This document shows positions 1 to 10,011 of a DNA stretch of 64,000 nt, one piece after another. The DNA comes from Daphnia pulex (lineage: Eukaryota > Arthropoda > Branchiopoda > Diplostraca > Daphniidae), in assembly GCF_021134715.1 (NCBI RefSeq), contig NC_060018.1, positions 6,837,501 through 6,901,500 of the forward strand, read 5' to 3'. Position numbers and translations under genes: made by a program. The notes beneath the pieces were generated by a model, which was given only the letters and a program-made list of their open reading frames with translations, did no database searches and was not told where the DNA came from. The stretch's first letter is position 1; every line of letters begins with the position of its first letter.

Positions 1-441
1 CTGTAAGGAACACCGTATTTTTTATTATGATTGGACTTAATTTATTATTATAATTGTAATTTAGGACATTTCTGTCAGTAGCGCTGAATCTGATTCAGCT
101 TCAATCATTGATGATTTTGTTGGATTTAGAAGTCAAATTCGCCAACATGCTTTAGCGATAAAAAAGGCAAGTAATTTTTTTTTTTCAATAAGTTTATTAT
201 GACATTGATCATTAAATATATTTTTCAAATCGAACAATCCAATTTTAAGGGTGATAAGGTGGACCCAATGAATACCAAGAAAATTTTGTTAGCTGCTTGT
301 GATAATTTAAGAGAAGATTTGAAGCTTAAAGGAATACAACTGAAGGTACTAAATTTTCCCCAAAGAAATTTTTTAAATAAATTACACAAGAAACTTTTTT
401 AGGATCATGAGAAAAATACGACATGGACGTTGACAAAATAA
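1..441 (+). CDS. Cysteinyl-tRNA synthetase, last three exons (duplicate copy, cut by window edge)
   Basis: Exons at 65-166, 250-345 and 403-441 match exons 11-13 of the complete gene at 15931-18499, with the same reading frame and stop codon. The first of the two introns has a GC donor (AG|GCAAGT), as in the other copy. They encode the C-terminal tail only; the catalytic HIGH and KMSKS regions are absent from this window. Whether this copy is truncated or complete cannot be judged, because the sequence starts exactly at the preceding exon-intron boundary. No lesion is seen in the visible part. Confidence 0.8.
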
Positions 442-607
442 TCGAAGAACGTTTTGTTAGCGTTACTTCTTCCACTTTGTAAAAGACGTTATTGCTAAAA
501 TAATAGAGATCAGTTGTAATGTATAGTCATTCATTTTTGTTTATTCATTCAGACATTTATTTTAACGTTTCTGGTTTTGCGTAATTGCCGATCTTGTGTT
601 GCGTTTC

Positions 608-1187
608 TTATTTTGTCGACTGATTTGAAAGTGCACTACTAGTTCTTTTACATTTTTTCCAGCTTGTCACCTCGGAAGATGGCTTCACGTTTTGCAGTTT
701 TTTTAATAGGATCTTAAGATAAAAAGGCAAATGAATTAGGAGGTAAATTTCGTATTTTTTTTTAAATTTTAAATTTAGTCTATTTACCATGTTATCGTGT
801 TCAATTTGCTTCAGCTGTTTTCTCCTGTTGATTGAAGCGCTACCATTGAAAATTTCCCGTTTCGTGTAGAAGGCAGGTTTTAAAAAAATTCTCTTTTGCC
901 CATTTTGAGCTTTCACCATTTTGTTTTCGAGAAAATTGTGAACGTCACATTGTTGATTCACGTATTTAGGATTTTTATCTAACACCCAATAGGATTTTTA
1001 GTCTCATTTTTGGGGTTGTGTTTCTAATCAATGGAAGGTTATTCACGCCTTTACAAAGCATATCCAAATCCGTATTGTTTTCTTCCACATTAGTACTATA
1101 GTCTTTGGGAAAATTACTTTTTCCCTTTTCGTCTTGTGCCACTTCATCATCTTCCGATTCAAAAGATGAGCTGTACGTTATATCCAT
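608..1187 (-). CDS. CFAP97/hemingway-like small protein, copy 1
   Basis: Three exons (1055-1187, 788-978, 608-712) give an uninterrupted 142-residue protein. The N-terminus is acidic and serine-rich (MDITYSSSFESEDDE). The C-terminal half has a charged block ending in IEHDNM followed by ILLKKLQNVKPS. That matches the KIAA1430/CFAP97 signature (I-x-x-[DE]-N-x-x-L-L-x-x-L). Family members are linked to cilium or flagellum assembly, for example fly Hemingway. Intron 1 (76 nt) and intron 2 both keep the frame, which supports the model; without splicing the exon 1 frame stops early. It is tail-to-tail with the synthetase gene. The protein is short for CFAP97 and closer in size to the CFAP97D-type proteins. 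Family call fairly sure, function inferred. Confidence 0.68.
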
Positions 1188-1544
1188 TTACTTGCACTAT
1201 TCCAGGATTCTGCTGTTTAGGTTACCAAGGAAACAGAAACGGCCACAAAAACTACAAGAGTAACGAAAGGTGCGCGTAGGAAATGCGCCAAAACCAAATT
1301 AGAAAAATCTACAGTAAAATTTGAAGATTACATTTTTTATAAATAAGTAATTTTTACAATGGGTTTCAGGTATTTAGATATTTTTTTATTTTATCCAGAA
1401 AAAATGCCGATAATAATCAAAACCAAACTTAATAGAAGATAATATTTGCATGAATATCTAATTTATTACATGTATTCTTTAAGAATCACAATTTTTTGTT
1501 TGTATTGGAATTTCTTGAACGTAATTGCGCGACATTCACAAACC
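1188..1544. other. AT-rich gap between CFAP97-like and HIUase genes
   Basis: The 357 bp upstream of the CFAP97-like gene and downstream of HIUase hold no recognisable gene. The first part presumably contains the promoter of the CFAP97-like gene and the rest HIUase 3' UTR. Copy 2 carries the same stretch at 19244-19601. Confidence 0.4.
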
Positions 1545-2038
1545 CTAACTTCCCCTGTAGGTACTGTAACCAAATGGACTGATGAGGAGTGGCACATGGT
1601 AATGTTCATTTGTATTCACAATGTTGAAAACCACCTGAAAAAAATTTCCCTATCTTTTTAAATTGTTAATGAAGAAAATGTTTTAAAATCCATACCTCAA
1701 CATAAGGATAAAATGTGATAATATTCATGTCCTTGAAATATGATGATGTATCAAAATACATTTTGTACATTCCTGGAGTGAATCCCTCTTTTGAAGTCAG
1801 TCCTGTAAGTCGCCCATCCTCGTTTGTTTTTCTATGTAGCAAATTTTCCATTTATTGCATATAAAATCTAAACAAGTGAATAATTGAAAAAGAGAACTTG
1901 AAATGTATACCCTTCCTTAAGAACTTCCCATGTCGAGTCCGATTTCATTCGGTGCAACGTGATTTGCATGCCATTCGCAGGCTTTCCCGTTGCGGTATTT
2001 AGGACATGAGTTGTAAGAGGGGAGTAATTCGATGCCAT
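1545..2038 (-). CDS. 5-hydroxyisourate hydrolase (transthyretin-like), copy 1
   Basis: Exons at 1911-2038, 1696-1831 and 1545-1634 give a 117-residue protein, the usual size. It starts near [14 protein letters not shown], the family's N-terminal histidine motif, continues with TNEDGRL and [12 protein letters not shown], and ends with [18 protein letters not shown]. The final YRGS tetrapeptide separates HIUase from true transthyretin. The enzyme hydrolyses 5-hydroxyisourate to OHCU, the step after uricase in purine breakdown; family members are often peroxisomal, but no clear PTS1 is present here because the protein ends in RGS. All introns keep frame. It is head-to-head with the KDM1A first exon. 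The coding sequence appears identical to copy 2. Confidence 0.93.
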
Positions 2039-2550
2039 TTAAATGTATGCCTTGTACAACGCTGAATATTTAAGTTGATTGGGAAAAAATGAGGAATAAC
2101 AATGAGTAATCCAGATCAAGAATCCCTCAACACAGTTTTAAGCTTAAGCAACCACAGAGATATTAACAGCTCAGAGTTGCGACTTGACTTGACTATGATA
2201 ACATAACGTTACAGCCTTTACAGGTTACAGTTTCATTTGCCTTGCGGGCTGAAAAATGCATGTTACATCTTTCAGTATCATACTTATTCGTTAATATGTA
2301 TTTAAAAATCACGCATTATTTCGGTGTGTGAAGCTGATTGTAAATATATTGATGAATTGATTGATTTAACTTTTTATTCACAATTGAGTTGAGTAGACAG
2401 TTTTTGTCTCTGGCAACCGTGTACCGTCAATATAGTAAGCGTTTGTTTTTCGGATAAAAATTGGATGGCCCATTTGGTCAGTTGTGGTTCATTTATTCTG
2501 CAAAATAGTTAAATTTTGTTTGGAAAATCAAAACACTCGTGGAACAAATA
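2039..2550. promoter_or_regulatory. Divergent intergenic region HIUase / KDM1A exon 1, copy 1
   Basis: This 512-bp AT-rich gap separates the HIUase start (minus) from the KDM1A start (plus) and so must hold both promoters. It repeats copy 2 (20096-20599) apart from a few substitutions and a short indel near 2105-2115. No TATA box or other core element was identified with confidence. Confidence 0.5.
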
Positions 2551-2661
2551 ATGAGTATTTCTAGTGACAAAGTTCCTGCTGGGGCTCCAGTCAACACGGA
2601 GGAAAATGCCGATGATGCTGAAGAACTCCGTCGGTCGAGTCGGCGGAATAAGAGGGCACGA
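2551..2661 (+). pseudogene. Orphan KDM1A first exon (truncated duplicate)
   Basis: The ATG at 2551 opens 37 codons identical at protein level to exon 1 of KDM1A (20600-20710). They end at the same GTAAGT donor. Nine bases into the intron the homology stops and none of the other 18 exons follows. The copy cannot make a demethylase. Promoter, start codon and donor all survive, so it could still be transcribed and splice to something downstream. Confidence 0.9.
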
Positions 2662-2670
2662 GTAAGTTTC

Positions 2671-3129
2671 GCCGCTGTAGTGTTTCCGGAAATCCATTTG
2701 CTGAAACATAAAATATGATATAAAATTATTTTTATAATAAATAAAAAAGAGAAGGAGAAGGAGGATAAAGAAACAAGAAAGCTATAAAATATAAATGAAA
2801 AATAACAAGACAAGAAAGGAAAAGCAGTATGGAAATAAATGTCAAGTACGACACGACAATTATTTGTATCATTAAATCTTGGCTTTATAAGTACCACAAA
2901 AGCATTCAGCTTCAAGAGTTGTATCATTCATATCAAATTCTTGAACGGTTGTATCACAGCCATCGATTACGACCGGAACGATCTTTAGAACGTTTTCTTT
3001 CTTTAAGAAAGGAGTATTTTAGTGTGTGTACAACGACACCAACAAGCTCGTAATTACTTGAAGACATACGCGTACTCTTTAAAGTCAAACCGAGTCAATA
3101 AACCATAGCGATTTTTTTACGTTTGTCGT
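2671..3129. other. Non-coding AT-rich spacer after the duplication junction
   Basis: Purine-rich and AT-rich sequence. A short plus-strand open frame at 2829-3053 has no recognisable domain and lies next to low-complexity AAG-type sequence. No gene called. Confidence 0.4.
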
Positions 3130-4165
3130 AGTAACATCAACCAGGACTATCGGCTCGTTCTCGCTGTTGAATGCCTTCAGACGTGTACGGTATCATATCC
3201 AATTCCCATGGAAACTAAATAAAAGAGAAGAGGAATTTTATTAAATTACATAAATTAATCGACAAAGGGAAATGTACTTGAAAGTAGTCATCGAACTTGA
3301 GTGACCTTCCTGCATCCTAAACTAAGTAAGTAATAGTGCTTCAGCTGAATAACCAAGGTTGAAGGTATTGTCTTGATACACATGTGTTTAACCATTTCCT
3401 CTAAGCTGGGGTTTTAACTAATGTGTAGTAAATTCATATTATACACAATTTAGCTGATTCTACCACTTACCTATAGGTAAGTGCTAGGAGAGTGTGGTGT
3501 ATAATACGTGATCACACTCTTCACAACAATAAGCATTATCTCCTTCTAAAAGTTCTCCTCGAACAAACTGCTCCAGTATCAGACTAACAGATTGTGACTT
3601 TTCATTGTGAGATTGAGAGCAAGGAAAATTTTCTCTCTTTCGTAGCAATGCTTTGTGGACATTCTTAGAAAATCATTTGGTCGCAAAAAAACGCCACCAA
3701 TAAGGGTGTTTTGAAAAAGTTTTTCACGCTGATTTCTGAAAAGATGTTTGTCAATGCTATCAGCCAAGTGTGTGAAAAAACTTAAAAAAATCTTGTTGTT
3801 CACGAACATTTGACAGGTTGGCCTCGAAGGCGTAAACAACGCCAGAATTTCTTTGGAACATATGACTGTAAAACTTGGAATCCTATAAGAAATTTCGAAA
3901 ATAGTTTCATGAAACTTGTATGCATGAATACTTCAATAACAATGTATACCTGAAAATATCTCATGACCATTTAAAACTGGAAGAAAAGCGTATCTTATTC
4001 ATAATCGTCCGAATCTTCATCGTCGATTGCCTAACTGCTCTCTTTGATTCCTGGGATGAGTATAACTGTTGGATTACAGAATTCATACAGCAAGTTGCAC
4101 CTGCATTTTTAGACCCCACGAAATCACAGGCCGCTCGACCTTCCAAGTACCGCTGGTTCAAATTA
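3130..4165 (-). pseudogene. USP24/USP9X-type ubiquitin protease catalytic-domain relic
   Basis: Minus-strand pieces match the peptidase C19 domain in order. The Cys box is at about 4050-4130 (FVGSKNAGATCCMNSVIQQLY, Tyr-to-Cys after the catalytic Cys). A block with VREQQD then DSIDKH and CYEREKIFLALNL covers about 3585-3830. Next comes LILEQFVRGELLEGDNAYCC at about 3510-3585. A last piece, FPWELDMIPYTSEG, is near 3150-3220. The order and the YERE/FVRGE features fit USP24 best. The pieces lie in different frames, sequence is missing after the Cys box, and no His box is seen. This is a broken fragment of a very large gene whose functional copy is not in the window. Confidence 0.8.
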
Positions 4166-4807
4166 GATTCAAATTACAATTTAATTATTCAGCGTGCGAA
4201 TTTTTTTTTCTCGATTTGACTCTAAGCGTAAAATTAGCGAGTTGTATTCGCTACGCTGACTTACCAACTCATGACAAACCATTAGCCTAAGTTAAACATC
4301 CCAATAGCTATTTTTACGAGTTTCTGACAGCAAGATAAAATAATTTAACATGATCTAACTTACCTGTGATTTATCCTTGTCTACTTGCGCGTCCTAGTTT
4401 GCGAGGAATCATTAAGGTTTTAAAAAAACAGGCCACAGTTTTATGATTTCAATCCTATTAAAATAAATCATTAAATTAAGTCACGAGAAGAAGAAAAACT
4501 AGTTATATCATGAGCAACATCGCGACAACTATAGCATTGTTGGTCACATCTTGCCGTGGCTTATTCGCCTGCACGCTATCTAAAAAAAAGTAGATATCCT
4601 TTTCAGATTTAAAACAGAGGTCTTGTATTCTGGTTTAATTTGTAACAAGGAAAAGGCTGTAGATGAAGATACATTAATTCTAGATTTGATGGTTATGAAC
4701 GACTGGGAAATCTTTCGAAATATAAAATATTAAGAATGAATGCTTCAACTTACAAAGTGAAGAATTAAAAGAATATTCAAGAGAAATATCACCGACATAC
4801 CGAGTAG
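4166..4807. other. AT-rich spacer
   Basis: The 640 bp between the protease relic and the helicase stop codon show no recognisable coding, RNA or repeat feature. The right part is probably helicase 3' UTR. Confidence 0.4.
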
Positions 4808-7800
4808 CTATTTGACGAACGCTTCTAGCGGAATCTTCCCAGCAGCTTTGAACTCAATGAAAACATATGCAGCACGATCGTAATCCCACCCACAGTCTTC
4901 CAAACATTTGAATGACCAATTTGAGTCCATCCCAGACTGTTCAGAGAAGGATGCTATCATTTGTTGTTGCTGTTGCTCGGGTTCGATGAACGCTGCTAGT
5001 GGGATCTTGAAAGTTCTTTTGAGCAAATTGAAACGATAGGCGGCACTATCGTAAACCCACCCGCTGTCCATCAAACACTTCAATGACCAATTTGAGTCCA
5101 TCCCAGACTGTTCAGAGAAGGATGCCACCATTTGTTGTTTCTGTTGCTCGGGTTCGATGAACGCTGCTAGTGGGATCTTGAAAGTTCTTTTGAGCTCAGT
5201 GAAAACATATGCAGCACGATCGTAATCCCACCCACAGTCTTCCAAACATTTGAATGACCAATTTGAGTCCATCCCAGACTGTTCAGAGAAGGATGCTATC
5301 ATTTGTTGTTGCTGTTGCTCGGGTTCGATGAACGCTGCTAGTGGGATCTTGAAAGTTCTTTTGAGCAAATTGAAACGATAGGCGGCACTATCGTAAACCC
5401 ACCCGCTGTCCATCAAACACTTCAATGACCAATTTAAGTCCATCCCAGACTGTCGAGAGAAGGATGCCACCATTTGCTGATGAACGACTTGATTAACAAT
5501 AGTAGACTCATTGGCTGGTGCACGCATGAGTACAGAACGTAAGTCTTCACACGAAGAATGCCTGCTAACATCGTGGGCAACATTTCGACTACTAGCATCG
5601 CTGATCAAATCACGCCAGGTCCCATCCCTTTGCAACGTTAGAAAATGCCCACAAATTACAAGCATTTCCTTGGCACGGGTTACGGAGACGTTAATTCTTG
5701 ATAACGAGGTGATGAACCCGATACCTCCGACGAGATTTTCTTCTGCCTGTGATGATGCTCTGACGCATGAAATGACGATTATATCTTTCTCTCTCCCTTG
5801 GAAACTGTCGACGGTGTTCACATCTACTGTTGATGCGCTGCAATTTGATTTGATGCCCACTTTTTTTAGTTGTTCTATGATGCATAATTTCTGACTTTTA
5901 TAGAAAGTAATAACGCCAATTGATTTCCAACGGGTCAAAGGAGAGTCCAGGAACAACCTTACAATTCTGGCCACCACAGCGGCCTCTTGCTGGTTTATAA
6001 AGCTTTGTTCCTCACGAAGTTCTTGCCCATCAACAACGTTTAGCACTCTAAATAAATCGAGATTTATAAATTTAGAAATGGTTCCAAAACTTGATAAGAC
6101 ATGTGAATCGGGAAGTAAAAGCAGTTTGAAAGGTTAATTCACCTATACTCGTGACAGGGTCCGTTCCTTATAAGACTCTCATCAGTTTCTAATTTTCCAG
6201 CGTAGAAATACCTCGAAGGCCACTCGCATATGGATGAAACCATTCGGTACTGCGTCGTCAACATAATCACACCATCCTTATTTTCATCACGTACTGAATA
6301 AAAGCGATTAAAAAGGGACTGTGCAAATCCTTTCTTTTGGGCAACCTGAATGTGGAAAGTAAGAAAAAGGAGGTTATTTCAATTGTTCGGTGTAAATGGG
6401 ATTTTTTTCATGTAATCTACCTTAGAAAGAACAGTTGCTGGCAATTGCTTTGGATCCCCAATCAAGATTAGCTTAGTTATGCCAAAAGCAAGTGGCGTTA
6501 AGGACTCCGGCTCGGTGCATTGGGACGCTTCATCAAGAATGCAACAGAGGAATGGAGAACTTCCTTGGTGCTCCAAAAAAAGCTCCTCCATTTCTCTACT
6601 CCGACAGGAGTTTAAAGTAGAGCATATAATTTGAGCATGCGACAGCAAATGTTTTCTAATTCCAGGACGCTCTTTTTTGGAATTGAAATATTGGAAGTGG
6701 GTCTCTAGGCTTTCATCGTAAGACCTATTCACTACTTCAATTTGATCGTTTATCTGCTCTAACCTACTACCATGCATTTCCTTCTCGGCTTCATCCAAAA
6801 GTCCCATCTATGAAAAAAATGATGAAAAACATTATTAAACTAGACTAGCCTTAATAAATGAAAATAAAACAATAAAAACCTTGGAAGGAGTACGAAGTAA
6901 AGTGATCAAATTATTCATTTCTTGTCGAAGACTTTTCAATTCTTCACACAAAGTTTGAAGTTTGCCACTTTCTGGGGAAATTCTTGTAGCAGCATCAGCA
7001 CGTTGTATATTTTCTGTAAGTTAGTCAAGAGAAATGTTTTGAACGTCCGGATGCATAGACGCTTTAACACCGATCCGTATAACTGTAAAAAAAATGCATG
7101 AAAAATAATTGCAGGTCATAGTAAATTAAGATTTACTTACTGTCATATCCTATTTTCGAATCACGTGCAATTAGAAGGCGATTCGCTATCTCGTCTATTG
7201 CGTTGTTTGATGGGGCACAGACTAGTATCCGTGGAATGTCTGTCGTGGTCTGCCCTGGGCGTCTGTCTGTTTTTTCGTGATACAGAGATATCATGCGTGA
7301 GATCAATTCTACAATCACACGGGTTTTTCCAGTACCTAAATGAATAGTGCATGTGACATTATGATTAAATAGAAATTAAGCGAGGAAAATATATCTAACC
7401 TGGAGGTCCATGTAAGAGGGCAACTCTGGGTTGATTTTCTGATGCGAATACTACTGTTCGTGAAAAAGACTCAACAACTTCATGTTGAACAGGATTCAAA
7501 ACTGCTTGACTCTCAAGATCCACTGCGTCCAACTGAAATGCATCCTCACAATCACTTGGCCGAAGAATTACTTCACATAGAGGGGAACGAGCTAACTCGG
7601 CGTTGAGAATGAATTGTTTAACTACGGTGTTAAGTCGTGATACTGTAGTAACAGTAAAGAATTTGTCCAGATTTCGTGGGACACGAGACATTTCCATCCG
7701 TAGAAAGAACGATTTTAAGGGAAAATTTAAGCATTGAGGGATTTCTAACAGGCGCGAATCAATTTGATCTGACTTCCAATAGTGTTTGATATCCAACCTT

Positions 7801-9536
7801 TCAGCAACAGCAAAGATCTTCACAGGGGGTTCTTGAGGTGAAATATGGACATCCAAGGCAACGAGGTCCATATTGGATATCATAATTCGTGACAAAGTTT
7901 CACATCGAAGAAGAGCGAAACCATCGCAAAACTCAGGTTTTGGGTGAATCAATGTAGTAAAAACTTCAGGTTCTCTTGTTCCCACATCGTTGCAAATGCT
8001 TGCCCACAACTCTTCAAGCATGAGCGGGGTGAAAGTACTACTATAACTTTCTACACTAGCATAAGAAGATTGAACAGGCAGCAGCGAAAGTTCTGGACGA
8101 ATACAGGAATTCTCTCGTCGTAGTGAATCGAGCAACGGAGGCAGCTTATGCTTATTCTCGGTCTCCTTTTCATTCTATTTAGAAAATATATAATATTGAC
8201 CGAAATTTAACATACAAAATATAAAAAAAATATTACCTCAATCCAGTCATAACTCCAGTTGCATATTATGTGCAGTATGTCATTCATTAATGCTTCCCTA
8301 TCCACTGGACGGTAAGAAGTTTCATGTGGAAGAGAGTTCAGTTTTGGGTTTTCTGTTTCATAGATTCAACAATTAAAAATTAAATAGATAACAGATACTT
8401 AAATCATTTTAACACACTTACCAGGGACGAGAAGAGGACTAGTTTCAACATTATCTCGCACCAGGGGTTTCTTGAAGGAATGCGTCACGGAGGGAGGTCT
8501 ATCTTTTTCCTTCTTATTTGCTTCGTTGACAGAATCAACACTACTGTCACACCTGGACTTTTTACTCAAGTCATCGCGAAACGAGTCAATACAGTATTTT
8601 CTCTTCTGGTCGGTCATTTGATTGCTCTGTGCTACAGGATTTCTTTGTGTAGTGTGTTTCGATTGCAATTTTTCATGGTGATTGGCTTTTTCAGTTGACT
8701 GACTATCTGTTTCTCTCCTGGAAGGCCCACCAGGAATCGCCAGAGAATGCAAAATTCTGGGTTTAGTTTGAAGGTTTATTTTTCCTGTTTGCTTAAAATG
8801 TTCAGAAGAATTCAACTGTTGTGAGTTTGAAGCTGTTGAATACTTGTCAGAGGTAGTCATAATTAGTGATTCCTCCAACGGATCACACAGACTTTGTGCT
8901 GCAGAAACACAAGGTGCTTCAGCAACTGCATGGTCACCATAATTCAAACACACCTATAATAATAAATCAGGTATTTTAATATTTAACATAACACATTAAC
9001 TATAATTTGGCTGAGGTTACCTTATCATCTTCAGAATTTTTCAATACAATAAAAACAAATGCATCTTGCTCTGTTGCTTCCATTGCTCCTAAACTAAATA
9101 CATCTCCTTCTCGAAGAATGGTTCTTGTGTTAGCAGGAATTCTCTTTTGGTGTTTACCAATCCCGTGATAAACACCGTTTGTGCTCTATAGCAATAAAAT
9201 ATTTAACCATCAGTCTGATAAAACTTTAGTATATAATATTTACCTTTAAGTCTTCAATGCTCCAACTCTTGTCTATGTATTTCAATACACAGTGTTCTCT
9301 TGACACAAATTTACCATTGCATACAATGTCGATATCGTCTCCTGCTTCCCGCCCAATTGTCAGCTAATAAAAGATAGCCATATTAACCAAAATTGATAAC
9401 AAATGTTCATATTTTATAATCTTACTTTCTCTCTAGTTCCCAACAGGATATTTAAATGAATGGTGGATATTTGATTACCCAGGCGTTCAATGTACCAGTC
9501 TGAGTCTTCCATTATGTTGCCAACCAACTGCGCCAT
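4808..9536 (-). CDS. FHA / Sen1-type SF1 helicase / 4x TAP-C fusion protein (one in-frame TAA)
   Basis: Eleven exons: 9426-9536, 9244-9363, 9021-9185, 8422-8953, 8237-8352, 7400-8174, 7141-7335, 6880-7082, 6421-6807, 6143-6345, 4808-6047. They sum to exactly 1349 codons. Residues about 34-105 form an FHA domain (GREAGDD, SREHC, STNGV), which in other proteins binds phosphothreonine. After a Ser/Lys-rich linker comes a senataxin/Sen1-like helicase: Walker A GPPGTGKT (604-611), APSNNAIDE, DEASQC (about 831), QYRM (about 900), VDSFQGREKD and RINVSVTRAK. Such enzymes unwind RNA or RNA-DNA hybrids. Residues 1126-1348 are four TAP-C domains like the NXF1 C-terminus, which binds FG nucleoporins. A TAA at 7021-7023 (residue 692) interrupts the conserved ISLD-x-LTE stretch. 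It could be a nonsense change, or lie in a 57-nt in-frame retained intron (7014-7070). Domain calls are sure; functionality is uncertain. Confidence 0.85.
4811..5479 (-). repeat. Four tandem TAP-C domain repeats (171-nt unit, A-B-A-B)
   Basis: Units start at 5479, 5308, 5137 and 4966 on the minus strand, each 57 codons except the shorter last one. Units 1 and 3 share SLKCLMDSGWVYDSAAYRF; units 2 and 4 share SFKCLEDCGWDYDRAAYVF. This points to duplication of one domain into an A-B pair, divergence, then duplication of the 342-bp pair. DNA of the two pairs is almost identical apart from the diverged end of the last unit. Glutamine-rich linkers (EPEQQQQQ) join the domains. Confidence 0.92.
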
Positions 9537-10011
9537 GTGATGACAAAAGGGAAAATGAGTAAATGACTTAGCCTTGAATCTAGACGCTAGCAGACGAAAA
9601 CTGATCCAAAATTCTCATCAAAAATAAAAGAAGGGTACTACCCTGGGTTTCAGCAACCAAGTTTTCAATTCGTTCAACCACTACAGATAAACAAATTTAA
9701 TGATTGTAATTATAACGTCCTTCAAATACTGGTTTCGGAAATGTAGCAAGTACTTTCAAAACGAACAACACCAAAAAAAATCGAAATGCTTTATTAGAAA
9801 TACTGTGTCATACGCAAAACGGAAAAAGGTTCCTATATTACTTCAGATATACGAGTTAAGGTAAAATTTATAGACTTCAACAATGGCAAAAGACAATTAC
9901 ACGGCCGCAAGTTTCATATAATAAGTCGAAATCTTTGGAGATACAGAAAGAAAAATCCAGCAAAATAAAAACATGACGCATCAACTTATTTGTTTCCTTT
10001 TCCGAGATGGA
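9537..10011. other. Gap upstream of the helicase gene
   Basis: The 475-bp AT-rich gap between the helicase start and the end of the eIF4A3 pseudogene must contain the helicase promoter if that gene is expressed. No element recognised. Confidence 0.35.

Larger units (their letters stand above)
1..2670. repeat. Segmental duplication, copy 1 (about 2.66 kb)
   Basis: This stretch aligns base for base with 18059-20719. Differences I saw are few: single substitutions, a homopolymer length change near 770 and a roughly 10-nt indel near 2110. The window begins inside the copy, so its left limit is unknown. The right limit is sharp: both copies read GTAAGTTTC at the KDM1A exon 1 donor and then diverge completely (2671 here, 20720 in copy 2). 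It may be a real duplication or an unmerged haplotype in the assembly; the unrelated right flank favours a real junction. Confidence 0.95.

Noticed and set aside
2493-2927. 144-codon minus-strand frame over the KDM1A exon 1 duplicate
   Set aside because: Antisense shadow of the exon plus low-complexity AAG/GAA sequence, giving a Phe/Ser-rich peptide without domain.
7014-7070. Treating the 57-nt segment as a certain normal intron
   Set aside because: The donor is weak, the possible branch site CTAAC is too close to the acceptor, and the segment encodes residues conserved in Sen1-like helicases.
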